From the NCBI GenBank assembly GCA_963772265.1, contig CAVYWS010000002.1, forward strand, positions 675,914-739,913: a stretch of DNA of 64,000 bases. Reading direction: 5' to 3'. Positions 1-9,580 of the stretch are shown piece after piece (position 1 is the stretch's first letter; each line of letters starts with the position of its first letter). Origin of the DNA: Mayfieldus sp963772265 (lineage in GTDB: Bacteria > Actinomycetota > Thermoleophilia > Solirubrobacterales > 70-9). The position numbers and the translations under genes were made by a program. Below the pieces are notes generated by a model, which was not told the origin of the DNA, made no database searches, and saw only the letters and a list, made by a program, of their open reading frames with translations.

Positions 1-49
1 CGGCGAGCCCCGAAGCCGATCGACGCCCACTTGCAGCGACCCCGGGTCG

Positions 50-760
50 ATGAGCGGGCTCGACTTCAGCCGCTTCGAGGTCCTCAGCTTCGACTGCTAC
101 GGGACCCTGATCGACTGGGAGACCGGCATCCTCGGCGCGCTGCGCCCGATCCTCGAAGCGCACGGCGCCGAGGCCGGCGACGAGGAGCTGCTCGAGTCCT
201 ACGCCCGCCACGAGGCCGAAGTCGAGGCGGGTCCCTATCGCCTCTATCGCGAGGTGCTGGCGGCGACCCTGCGCGGGATCGGAGCCGACCTCGGCTTCGA
301 TCCCGGCTACGCCGAGCAGGATCGCTTCGCCGGCTCGGTCGGCGACTGGCCGCCGTTCCCCGACTCGCACGCCGCCCTGGAGCGGCTCGCCGAGCGCTAC
401 AGGCTCGCGGTCCTGACCAACTGCGACGACGACCTCTTCGCCGCGACCCAGCGCCGTCTCGGGATCGAGTTCGACTGGGTGATCACCGCCGAGCAGGCGC
501 GCAGCTACAAGCCCAGTGTGCAGAACTTCGAGCTTGCCTTCTCAACCATCGAGGTCCCCCGCGAGCGGATCCTCCACGTCGCCCAGAGCCTCTTCCACGA
601 CCACGTGCCGGCGAAGCTGCTGGGGATGTCGACTGTCTGGGTCGACCGCCGCCGCGGTCGAGCCGGTCCGGGAGCCACTCCCGCGGCGGACGCAAGACCG
701 GACCTTTCCGTGCCCGACATGCAGACACTCGCCGAGCTTGCCGTCTCGCGAGCCGGCTGA
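50..760 (+). CDS. HAD-superfamily hydrolase, haloacid dehalogenase type II-like
   Basis: Predicted cytosolic hydrolase of the HAD superfamily, 236 residues, the usual size for type II haloacid dehalogenase-like proteins. Motif I is FDCYGTL with the nucleophile Asp at residue 15. Motif II is LTNCDDD near residue 122, the motif III lysine lies in SYKPS near residue 152, and the motif IV region (LFHDH) follows near residue 184. The ATG at 50 gives a natural N-terminus directly before motif I. The substrate cannot be read from the sequence: family members hydrolyse 2-haloacids or phosphate esters. The gene stands alone, and the next gene downstream is decayed. The family call is firm, the substrate is open. 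Confidence 0.85.
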   Translation: MSGLDFSRFEVLSFDCYGTLIDWETGILGALRPILEAHGAEAGDEELLESYARHEAEVEAGPYRLYREVLAATLRGIGADLGFDPGYAEQDRFAGSVGDWPPFPDSHAALERLAERYRLAVLTNCDDDLFAATQRRLGIEFDWVITAEQARSYKPSVQNFELAFSTIEVPRERILHVAQSLFHDHVPAKLLGMSTVWVDRRRGRAGPGATPAADARPDLSVPDMQTLAELAVSRAG

Positions 761-946
761 CACCCGGCGGGCTTGGTTTCGATTCGCAACGAACGGTTAG
801 AACTGAGCCAGGACTTGTAGCCACGCCGGTGTCTTTCGGTCCAGGGGCGAGCAAGCAGGACGCGAGCCCATGGAGGACAGCGGTGACGTTTCATAAGGAG
901 GAATTACGCAACGGGTCCCCGGTCAAGCTGGTGCGGGCCGGCTATC

Positions 947-1757
947 ATGCGCGCCTCCAACGTGATCTACGAGACTCCGGAGGGGCGCCCATTCTGGAAG
1001 CTGCGGCCGCTGCAGATCCTGGTCACCCTGGTGATGGTGATCCTGCTCGCGAGTGATCGCCGCCGCCCTGGTTCTGACCGGGACCGATCGTCGATGCGGT
1101 TGCGGAGCCGATCGGGAATCAGCAACACCGCGGTCACGGCCTGGAACATCGCCAAGTGGCCGGTGCTGATTGCGATGTTCGTGTTCATGGTAGGCGATCC
1201 TCTACTACGCGTCGCCGAACGTGAAGATGCGCGGCTTCAAGTGGCTCACCCCGGGCAGCATCGTGGCACTGGTCGTCTGGGGCCTCGCCTCAGCGGCATT
1301 CGCGTTCTACGTCTCGAACTTCGGCTCCTACAACAAGACCTACGGCACGCTCGCGGGCCTTGTGGTGCTGCTGATCTGGATGTGGATCACAAATCTGGCG
1401 ATCCTCTTCGGCCATCAGCTGAACGCGGAGCGCGAACGCAGTGCAGAGATCGTGCTCAGATTGTTGACGGTCACAATCGGGGTTGCGCTCGCCGGCGTTC
1501 TGCTCAATCGACTGCGCAAGCGATCACGTCCCGCGGCCGAGAGTCCCGGCGCTGAACACGTGCCGGCGGGGCGGCCCGCGAAACCAGTCGGCGAGATAAG
1601 CCAAGGAGCGGTCAGGAGAGCGGCGCGGTCGCTGCCCGGCAGCCGGGAACAGCTGTACCGGGAAGCGTCACAGCTCGGGGTGAGGGGCCGCTCGAAGATG
1701 AACAAGCGGCAGCTCCACGATGCGGTCGAGGCCGCGCGAAGCGGAGCTCACCCGTGA
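947..1757 (+). pseudogene. Decayed YihY/BrkB-family membrane protein with Rho-N-like tail
   Basis: Remnant of a YihY/virulence factor BrkB inner-membrane protein. Three reading frames together give the familiar second half of the family: GRPFWKLRPLQ, then a membrane segment, then WNIAKWPVL, LYYASPNVK, NFGSYNKTYGTL and WITNLAILFGHQLNAE. At least three net shifts are needed (near 1050, 1115 and 1190), and the first roughly 120 residues with their membrane segments are missing. A strong AAGGAGG site at 895-901 precedes the remnant but no good start follows it. The last frame (from 1221) runs into a hydrophilic tail ending in a segment (LYREASQLGV, SKMNKRQLHDAV) that resembles a Rho N-terminal/SAP-like helix pair. 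Truncation plus several shifts suggests true decay, though assembly errors may contribute. Confidence 0.7.
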
Positions 1758-1804
1758 ACCCGAGAGCCTGAGCAGGCCAAGCAACGAAGAAAGAGAGGAC
1801 GACG

Positions 1805-2227
1805 ATGGGAAAGAAAGCACGCGAGGTAATGACAGGCGGCGCCGAGTGCGTCGGGGAGAACGAGACGGTCGTGGACGCGGCGAAGAAGATGGCTCAACTC
1901 GACGTCGGCGCGCTGCCGATCTGCGGCGAGGACAACCGGCTCAAGGGGATGCTCACCGACCGCGACATCGCGGTGAAGGTGCTCGCCCAGGACCGGGACC
2001 CGAGCTCGACCACCGCGGGCGAGCTGGGCGAGGGCAAGCCGGTGACGATCGGCGCCGACGACTCGGTCGAGGAAGCGCTGAGCGCGATGAAGGAGCACAA
2101 GGTCCGGCGGCTGCCGGTGATCGACGGCCACGATCTGGTTGGGATCGTCAGCCAGGGCGACCTCGCCACCAAGATCGACGAGGAGCAGGTCGGCGATCTC
2201 GTGGAGGCGATCTCAGCCGCTCCCTGA
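1805..2227 (+). CDS. Two-CBS-domain protein
   Basis: Cytosolic protein of 140 residues made almost entirely of a Bateman module (two CBS domains), the form typical of stand-alone adenine-nucleotide-sensing CBS proteins. CBS1 spans about residues 6-62 (REVMTGGAECV at the front, GMLTDRDIAVKV at the end). CBS2 spans about 68-130 (VTIGADDSVEEAL, VRRLPVIDG, VGIVSQGDLA). A purine-rich ribosome site (AAGAGAGGACG) sits just before the ATG. It lies behind the decayed YihY gene with a gap of under 50 bases, so the two may once have been co-transcribed. The ligand and partner are unknown. Confidence 0.9.
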   Translation: MGKKAREVMTGGAECVGENETVVDAAKKMAQLDVGALPICGEDNRLKGMLTDRDIAVKVLAQDRDPSSTTAGELGEGKPVTIGADDSVEEALSAMKEHKVRRLPVIDGHDLVGIVSQGDLATKIDEEQVGDLVEAISAAP

Positions 2228-2252
2228 GCCCGCCGGGCTCGCCGCCGGCGGC
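2226..2252 (+). terminator. GC hairpin after the CBS gene
   Basis: GAGCCC (2226-2231) pairs with GGGCTC (2235-2240) over a 3-base loop and is followed at once by the self-complementary GCCGCCGGCGGC. It overlaps the CBS stop codon. There is no T-run, so termination is only an inference. Confidence 0.3.
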
Positions 2253-2342
2253 ACCCCGACATGCGCAGCCTCGCCGAGCGGTGCGCTCGGTGATACCTTC
2301 AAAGAACCGGGGGCGCATTTCCTTTGACCCCGGTCGAGTCGG

Positions 2343-4465
2343 ATGAGAGGGCTTTCGAAGGCATCGGTAGCGCTACTGGCGTGCGTCGCCTGCCTCGGCG
2401 CGGCGCCGGCGAGCGGCGCAGCCCACACCGGCTCGCCGCCGGTCGACCTCTCGAACGCCGACCGCTGCGACTTCATCGGCCAGCAGGACGGGTCGCTCTG
2501 CCTGCTGCCGTTCCCCGACGACTACTACACGATCCCCGACCACAGCAGCGCGACGGGGCGGCGGGTCAACCTGAAGACCGAAGCGACGCCGGCCAACGTC
2601 GCCGGCCAGCACGTAAACGCGGCGCCCTACAACCTCAACGACGGCTTCAGCCCCGGCCAGACGATCGTCGTCAAGGTGCCGGGGTTGGACAGCGTCGCGG
2701 CGATGGAGCGCACCGGCGCGGTGCCGATCAACCACATCGGCGAGTACGCGCGCCGCGATCAGCCGATCGTGGTCCTCGACGCGAAGACCGGGAAGCGCTG
2801 GCCGATCTGGTCGGAGATCGACTCGAACGCCGACGATCCGGCCCGCGCCGCGGTCCTGATCCACCCGGCGGTCAACTTCCACGCCAAGCACCGCTATATC
2901 GTCGCCCTGCGCAACCTGAAGACCGCCACCGGGCAGCCGATCCCGGCTCCGAACGGCTTCCGCTACTACCGCGACAAGCTGCACTCCAGCTCGCCCGTGA
3001 TCAACGCACGCCGCGATCACTTCGAGGGGATCTTCAAGAAGCTGCGGAAGGCCCACATCAAGCGCAAGGACCTCTACCTCGCCTGGGACTTCACCGTCGC
3101 CAGCGACATGAACATCGCCAAGCGGATGCTGCGCATCCGCAACGACGCCTTCGCGCAGCTCGGCGACGTCGACCTCGACGACGGCCTGGTCCAGGGCCAT
3201 GCCCCGCTGTTCGCCGTCACGAGCGTGCAGAACTTCACCTCCGCCCAGAACCCGAACATCGCCCGCGAGGTCAAGGGCAACTTCACCGTGCCCTGCTACC
3301 TCTTCCCCAGCTGCGCCCCCGGCGGCACCTTCCAGCTCGACTCCGGCGGGCTGCCGACCCAGAACCCGGTCCCCTGGGTCGCAAACTTCGACTGCATCAT
3401 CCCGCGGGCCGCGATCGATCCCGGCGCGAAGCCGTCGCGGCCCTCCCTTTACGGTCACGGCCTGCTCGGCAGCGCCTCCGAGGTCGCCTCCGCCCCCCAG
3501 CAGGCCCTCAGCCAGCTCGGCGACATCACCCACTGCGCCACCGACGAGATCGGGTTCTCGCAAAACGACATCCCCAGCGCCATCGCCACCCTGACGAACC
3601 TCTCCAACTTCCCGCTGCTCGGCGACCGCACCCAGCAGGGCCTGCTCGATGAGCTCTACCTCGGCCGGCTGATGGACAACCCGTCCGGCTTCTTGACCAG
3701 CGGCGCCTTCCACGTCGACGGCAGCACCGCATCGCCGGGCGTGATCGATCCGAGCCGCCTCTACTACAACGGCAACAGCCAGGGTGGGATCCTCGGCGGC
3801 GCGCTCACCGCGGTTTCGCCGGACTTCACCCACGCGTCGCTGGGCGTCCCGGGGATGAACTACTCGGTGCTGCTTCAGCGCTCGACCGACTTCGACACCT
3901 TCGCGGCGGTGCTCGACCCGAACTACCCCGACAAGCTCACCCAGGCGCTCGGCCTGGCGATGCTGCAGATGCTCTGGGATCGCTCCGATGCCAACGGCTA
4001 TGCGCATCGGATGACCACGAACCCGCTCCCCGACACCCCCCGGCACGAGGTGCTGCTTGACGTCGCTCTCGGCGACCACCAGGTAACCGATTGGCAGGCC
4101 GACGTGGAGGCGCGCACGATCGGCGCGAAGGCGCACGCGCCGATCGTCGACCCGGGTCGCTGGCCCGGCGTCGATCAGCTCTGGGGCATCCCGCGCATAA
4201 ACCGCTATCCGTTCGGCGGCTCGGCGATCTTCTACTGGGACATCGGTCCGATCCGGCCCGATCCGGCGAATCCCTCGAGCACGATCGGCACCGACCCGCC
4301 GCCGCTGACCAACACGCCAAACCGCGCCGGCCAGGACCCCACGGCGCTCCGCGGGCCGCGCTTGCCGAGCAGCAGCTGGTCTCGGGCTTCCTGCAGCCTG
4401 ACGGCGTGATAACCGACACCTGCGCCGGAAAGCCCTGCTACGCAGGCTCCTGGACCGGTCCCTGA
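2343..4465 (+). CDS. Secreted alpha/beta hydrolase-like protein (one frameshift near its end)
   Basis: Large exported protein of about 707 residues. The N-terminus is a Sec signal (hydrophobic LLACVACLGAA, cut near ASGA). Residues near 478 read YYNGNSQGG, a G-x-S-x-G-like nucleophile elbow, and GDHQVTDW near residue 579 is a plausible acid/His region, so I read an esterase/lipase-type fold. The uninterrupted frame ends at 4409 with a scrambled tail. Adding one C to the CCCC run at about 4332-4335 restores a frame reading DPHGAPR and ending in PCYAGSWTGP at 4465. The D-P-H restored by this looks like part of the active-site region. The substrate is unknown. The gene converges with the SpoIID-like gene. 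Confidence 0.75.
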
Positions 4466-4466
4466 T

Positions 4467-4487
4467 TCCCGCGCGGGCCGGGCGGGA
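4467..4487. terminator. Hairpin between convergent genes
   Basis: TCCCGC (4467-4472) pairs with GCGGGA (4482-4487) over a 9-base loop, filling the 23-base gap between two convergent genes. No T-run follows on either strand. A role as a bidirectional terminator is inferred from position. Confidence 0.4.
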
Positions 4488-4488
4488 G

Positions 4489-5661
4489 CTAGGTGCCGCC
4501 GGTCGGGGTGCCGCCCGCGGGAGCGCCGCTGCCGCCCCTGCTGAACGTCATCCAGGTCGAGTAGAGGCCGAGCGCCGACTGCAGCTCCGATCCGCTCACC
4601 TTCGTGGTCCCGGCGCTGCCGACCACGTTGGCGCTCACGATCCGCGGCGAGACGCCGGTCTTGGTGATCTGGATGTCCTGGAGCTTGCCCTTGACGAGGC
4701 TGCCGAGCCGCGACTGCATCTTGGCCTGGGAGAAGCGGCGGCGCCAGGTGTGCAGGGGCGAGGTCGTGTCGTAGGGGTCGTCGACGCCGCGCAGGTAGGG
4801 CACCGGGCTGCCGCCGCCGAACCCGAACTCGACGTTCTCGGTCTGCCCGCCTGAGCTGGCCGAGTAGTAGGTCGTCGCGACCGCGCCGTTGTAGAGGACG
4901 ACCTCGTCCGCGGTCGTCCGCGCCGCCCGGTTGGTGGCCGCGGTCTCGTCGCCGATGCCCCCGTAGACCTGGCTTCGGGTGTCGTCGTAGAGGTCGAAGC
5001 CATGGCCCTTGACCTCGCCGGCGAGCGCGTAGGAGCGGGCTGCGACCGCCTGGACCTTGAGCGCGTCGAGCGGCCAGGAGGAGGGCATCTCTCCCGCGAT
5101 CACACCCTGCACGTACTTGTCGAGGTCGAGCGCATTGACCACGTTCAGGGAGGCGCCGCCGCTGCTCGGCACGACCACCAGCGCCCCGCGGTAGGCGCCG
5201 TTTCCGCGAATCCTCACCCGCCCGTGGCCCTTGGCGCGCAGCTTGTGGCCGCAGTTGGCCAGGGTCCGCCTGGTGTCGGAGAGAAGCCGCACCACGCCGC
5301 CCTCGAGGTGCGCCCGGTAGGGCTTGGCCGGGTTCAGTCTCCGCCCGCAGGCGGAGGTTGCCTTCTTGAAGGTCACGTCGCGGCGGGCGATCGTCAGCAG
5401 CACCCGGACCCGGCTCTTGGGGGCGGTTCCGATCGTCGTCCCCTGGTAGTAGTGGGCGAGGATGAAGCGGTAGTCCTTGCCGTGCAGGGCATAGCCGTAG
5501 GACCCGTACTGGCTCATGCCGACGCCATGGCCGAAGCCGTGCCCGGTGATCCCCCAGGCCGGCGCGGCGACTGCCGAGGGAGCGAGCGCGCAGGCGGCAA
5601 GCGCCGTGCAGGCAAGCGCCGCGGCCGCCTTCTTGGTTCCCCTGTCGATCAGCGCCTTCAT
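4489..5661 (-). CDS. SpoIID/LytB-domain secreted protein
   Basis: Exported protein of about 390 residues with a signal peptide (ALACTALAACALAPSAVAA) and a SpoIID/LytB domain. Characteristic segments are GHGFGHGVGMSQYG just after the signal, LDKYVQGVIAGEMPSSWPLDALKVQAVAARSYA split across about residues 185-220, and TYYSASSGGQTENVE near 270. In Bacillus, SpoIID is a lytic transglycosylase that acts on denuded glycan. Actinobacterial homologues occur in organisms not known to sporulate, so a cell-wall role is likelier than sporulation. I chose the ATG at 5661 over an upstream GTG (5727) because it places the signal peptide directly at the N-terminus. It is divergent from the aldehyde dehydrogenase gene. 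Confidence 0.85.
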   Translation of the reverse strand: MKALIDRGTKKAAAALACTALAACALAPSAVAAPAWGITGHGFGHGVGMSQYGSYGYALHGKDYRFILAHYYQGTTIGTAPKSRVRVLLTIARRDVTFKKATSACGRRLNPAKPYRAHLEGGVVRLLSDTRRTLANCGHKLRAKGHGRVRIRGNGAYRGALVVVPSSGGASLNVVNALDLDKYVQGVIAGEMPSSWPLDALKVQAVAARSYALAGEVKGHGFDLYDDTRSQVYGGIGDETAATNRAARTTADEVVLYNGAVATTYYSASSGGQTENVEFGFGGGSPVPYLRGVDDPYDTTSPLHTWRRRFSQAKMQSRLGSLVKGKLQDIQITKTGVSPRIVSANVVGSAGTTKVSGSELQSALGLYSTWMTFSRGGSGAPAGGTPTGGT

Positions 5662-5744
5662 CCCTGCTCCAAACAGACTCGGGTCGGGGAAGTATCGCGA
5701 GCCCTGCGGCTGCAGGCTGACGGGCACGTTGGACTACCCTGGAT

Positions 5745-5764
5745 CTGAGCGGGAATCCGCTCAG
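5745..5764 (+). promoter_or_regulatory. Perfect 8-bp inverted repeat in the aldehyde dehydrogenase leader
   Basis: CTGAGCGG (5745-5752) and CCGCTCAG (5757-5764) form a perfect hairpin with a GAAT tetraloop, about 30 bases before the GTG start of the aldehyde dehydrogenase and in the divergent gap with the SpoIID-like gene. It could be an operator or an mRNA leader hairpin; the sequence alone does not decide. Confidence 0.4.
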
Positions 5765-5793
5765 TGAAGCGACTTCAAGAAGAGGAGAGCCCC

Positions 5794-7240
5794 GTGGCAA
5801 CGGAGACCGTCCAGGCAACCGATCACAAGCTTCTGGTCGCCGGCGAGCGACTCGAGACCGGCGAGTGGTCCGAGGTCGAGAGCCCCTATGACGGCACCGT
5901 CGTCGGCCGGGTCCCGACCGGCGACGCCGAGCTCGTCGACCGCGCCGTCCGCGCCGCGCACGAGGCCTTCGAGGCGGCCGAGTTCCCGCGTCCCGAGCGC
6001 GCCGCGACCCTCGACCGGGCTGCCCGGCTCGTCGCCGACCGGGTCGACGACCTGGCATTGACGATCGCCGCCGAGGCGGGAAAGCCGATCAAGACCGCGA
6101 CCGTCGAGGCGACCCGCTGCGTCGACACTCTGACCTTCTCCGCGGTCGAGGCCCGCAAGCTCACCGGCGAGACGGTCCCGATGGAGGCCTCGGGCACCGG
6201 CGCCGGCAAGCTCGGCTTGATCCTCCGGGTGCCTTACGGAGTCGTCGGCGCGATCAGCCCCTTCAACTTCCCGCTCAACCTCGTCGCCCACAAGCTCGGC
6301 CCGGCCCTCGCCGCCGGCAACGCGATCGTGCTGAAGCCGGCCGGGCAGACGCCGATCTCGGCGATCAAGCTGGCCGAGATCCTGGTCGAGGCCGGCGTGC
6401 CCGACGGCTGGCTCAACGTCGTCTGCGGCCCCGGGGGCGAGGTCGGAAACGCGATCGTCGAGCACGAGCTGACCCGCGCGATCACCTTCACCGGCTCGGC
6501 CCCGGTCGGCTGGGACATCCGCTCCCGCGTCCCCCACAAGAAGGTCAACCTCGAGCTGGGATCGAACGCGCCGCTGATCGTCAACGAGGACGGCGACTGG
6601 GAGACCGCCGCCGACAAGGCGCAGATCCATGCCTTCTCCCACGCCGGCCAGAGCTGCATCTCGATCCAGCGCATCCTCCTCCACGACGCCGTGGCCGACG
6701 ACTTCACCAAGCGCTTCGTCGCCAACGCCGAGGGGCTGGTGGTCGGCGACCCGCTCGACTCCGAGACCGACGTCGGCCCGCTGATCAGCCCCGGTGACCG
6801 CGACCGGGTCAAGGAATGGGTCGACGAGGCCGCCGGCGTCGGGCGCCGAGGTGTTGACCGGCGGCGAGCTGGTCGACGAGGGCCGCTGCCTGGCGCCGAC
6901 CGTGCTCGAGAACCCGCCAAGCGACGCCAAGGTCTGGTGCGAGGAGATCTTCGGCCCGGTGGCGACGATCACCCGCTTCTCCGACTTCGAGCAGGCGCTG
7001 GAGCTGGCCAACGACTCGCGCTTCGGCCTCCAGGCCGGTGTCTTCACCCGCGACGTCGGGCTCGGCCTGAAGGCGGCGCAGACGCTGGAGTTCGGCGGCG
7101 TGCTGATCAACGAGGTGCCGACCTTCCGCGCCGACCAGATGCCCTACGGCGGCGTCAAGGACTCGGGCAACACCCGCGAGGGCCCGGCCTACTCGGTCCG
7201 CGAGCTGACCGAGGAGCGCTTCGTCACCCTCCAGGGCTAG
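5794..7240 (+). CDS. NAD(P)-dependent aldehyde dehydrogenase (one frameshift)
   Basis: Cytosolic aldehyde dehydrogenase oxidising an aldehyde to an acid, about 481 residues, normal length. The GTG at 5794 is chosen because GGAGAG lies 5 bases before it; an in-frame ATG at 5764 would put the ribosome site inside the gene. The cofactor-domain landmarks are PFNFPLNL and LKPAGQTP. The general-base Glu lies in LELGSNAP (about residue 254) and the catalytic Cys in GQSCISIQR (about 287). The frame breaks near 6835 (EAAG joined to GAEVLTGGE), after which the C-terminal part (EIFGPVATITRF, GGVKDSGNTREG) is complete. The SCISIQR signature resembles lactaldehyde/glyceraldehyde-type subfamilies; the substrate is not certain. 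Confidence 0.85.
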
Positions 7241-7336
7241 CCGCCCGACCAGGACCGGTGGCGCATGCGTGTCTCACCGGCGCCGCGGCAGCGCGCGATG
7301 CACTAGTTTGCCCGCGGGCAGTTCGATGGAGGACTC

Positions 7337-9580
7337 GTGAGCATCCTCGGCGGATGGAGTGGGCTGCGGTTGACCGCGATGGCCGCGGTTGCGGCGCTCG
7401 CTGTGATCGGCGTCAGCCGGGCGCTGGCCGCGACCGCCGACACCTTCGCGAAGACCACCGTGCAGCAGCGCATCGTGCCCAATGCCGATGCCGGCTTCCG
7501 CCAGCTTTCGCTCGGGCCTGGCGAGGGCTACACGGTGCGCCAGGAGCTCGGCAGCGCCCAGGCGGGCCGCGAGTCCCGCCGCACCTCGCTGGCCTACTTC
7601 GGCCAGCTCTCCGACTTCCAGCTCGCCGACGAGGAGAGCCCGGCGCGGGTCGAGCCCACCGACCCCTTCGGCCCGCCGTTCGACGCCGCCTGGCGGCCCT
7701 GGGAGGCGCTCGAGCCGCAGATCGACGACGCGATGGTGCGCCAGATCGACGCATTCAAGGCAGCGAGCCCGCTCGCCAACGGCAACGGGACCCGCAGCCA
7801 GATGGACTTCACGATCGACACCGGCGACTCCGCCGACAACCAGCAGCTCAACGAGACCCGCTGGGTGCGGACCATCCTCGAGGGCGGCACGATCAACCCC
7901 GGAAGCGGCGTCGACCCGGCGACCTCGGGCGACGCGGCCTGCGCGGCGCTGAAGCCGCAGATCGTCGACGCAAACGACCCGAGCCGCTACACCGGCGTGC
8001 AGGACTACGACGACTACAACGAGGGCGCCAACCCCTACTTCTACGATCCCGACCAGCCGGCCGGTACCCATGGCGGATTCCCGACCTACACGGGCTTGAT
8101 GGACGCCGCGCAGAAGCCGTTCGACGCGGCCGGGCTCACGTTCCCAGCTACGTGGTGTTCGGGAACCACGACGCTCTGGTGCAGGGCAACCAGGCCGCAA
8201 ACCAGGCGTTCGAGAGCGTCGCGACCGGGTGCGTGAAGCCGGTCGGCTCGAGCTCGGGGGCGACGATCTTCGTACCTCCCGATCCCAACCGCCAGTTCGT
8301 CTCCAAGGCGCAGTACAAGGCGGTCTTCCAGGCCGGGTCGCAGGCCGACGGCCACGGCTTCGGTTTCGTCGACCCGGCCGAGAACAGCGCCTCCAACGGA
8401 GCGGCCGGCTACTACGCCTGGAGCCCGGTCCCGAAGATGCGCTTCATCGGCCTCGACACCACCTGCGACGCCGGCGTTGTCGGCCCCTCGGCGGACGGGA
8501 ACATCGACGACCCGCAGTTCCAGTGGCTGCGGGGGCAGCTGCAGGCGGCCCAGGCGGCCGGGCAGCTACGTCGTCCTCTTCAGCCACCACGCGATCCAGA
8601 GCCTGACCTGCAACCTGCCCGACGAGCAGGCCGTCGCCTGCACCGTCCCCGACGCTCACGGACACGACGTCAACCCCGGCTGTGACGTCGACCCGCGCAG
8701 CTCCACGCCGATCCACCTCGGCGCCGACGCCACCGCGCTGCTGCACCAGTTCCCGAACGTGATCGCCTGGGTGGCCGGGCACAGCCACGTCAACGACGTC
8801 ACCCCTTACCCGGACGGCGACGGGGGCGGCTTCTGGATGATCCGCACCGCCGCCGAGGCCGATTGGCCCCAGCAGAGCCGACTGCTCCAGGTCTTCGACA
8901 ACCACGACGGGACGCTTTCGATCTTCGGCACGGTCCTCGACCACGCCAGCAACGCGACCGCGCCGACGTCGATCTCCAACCTCGCCGACCCCGACCCCTC
9001 CGAGCTGGCCTCGATCGGGCGCACGCTCTCGTACAACGACGCGCAGAAGGGCGCCCGCGCCTGCACGCCAAACCCCTGCGGCGAAGGGGCGGCGAAGGAC
9101 CGCAACGTCGAGCTTCTGCTCCGTAATCCGCTGCCCCGGGGCAAGATCTCGGCCCGAGGGACGGTCCAAGCGACGCCCGGCGGGGCTTCGGCGCAAGCGG
9201 TCGCAACCGCGATCGCGTTCTCGGCGGCGAACAACTGCGACCCGTCGCTGTCCACCCGGCCCAGCGTCGTCGGGACCGCGGCGGGCGGTCTGATCTGGAG
9301 CAAGAGCGCTGTGGTCGAGTCCAACTGCACCGACCAGCCGCCGGCCTCTCCGCTCGGATTCGACACCCAGACCGGCATCGCGACCGGCAGCTTCGGACCC
9401 GCCGCGCCAGGCGGGCTGAACGGCCAGCAGGGAACGCTCGAGTGGACCTACCGCGACGGCAGCCCGGACACGGTGCAGTTCACCCTCACCGACAGTTCGA
9501 ACGATGTGGTCTACGAAGCCACAGAGCAGACGCCGGGCTCGTACCGCGGCTCTCCCGGCGGGGTGTGGACTTTCGGCTAG
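7337..9580 (+). CDS. Secreted calcineurin-like metallophosphoesterase (two frameshifts)
   Basis: Exported phosphoesterase of about 747 residues resembling the actinobacterial PPA1498-type metallophosphoesterase group. GTG at 7337 follows GGAGGA, then a signal sequence (LTAMAAVAALAVIGVSRALA). Metal-binding blocks are present in order: DTGDSADN (about residue 160), GNHD (about 275, after a net shift near 8145), FSHHA (about 412, after a shift near 8570) and GHSH (about 480). The remaining 250 residues are probably a beta-rich C-terminal part. Because the metal motifs lie in three frames but in the right order and spacing, sequence error is likelier than decay. Its stop overlaps that of fumC in a shared CTAG. 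Confidence 0.8.

Noticed and set aside
1..49. Possible end of an upstream gene at the left edge
   Set aside because: Too short to show any motif or a certain frame; nothing can be supported.
2373..4136. Minus-strand open frame of about 590 codons opposite the secreted hydrolase
   Set aside because: High-GC shadow frame with biased Val/Arg/Asp composition; the plus strand has a signal peptide and an alpha/beta hydrolase motif.
4232..6058. Minus-strand open frame of about 600 codons in the SpoIID region
   Set aside because: Arg/Pro/Gly-rich out-of-frame reading of the SpoIID-like gene and the start of the aldehyde dehydrogenase.
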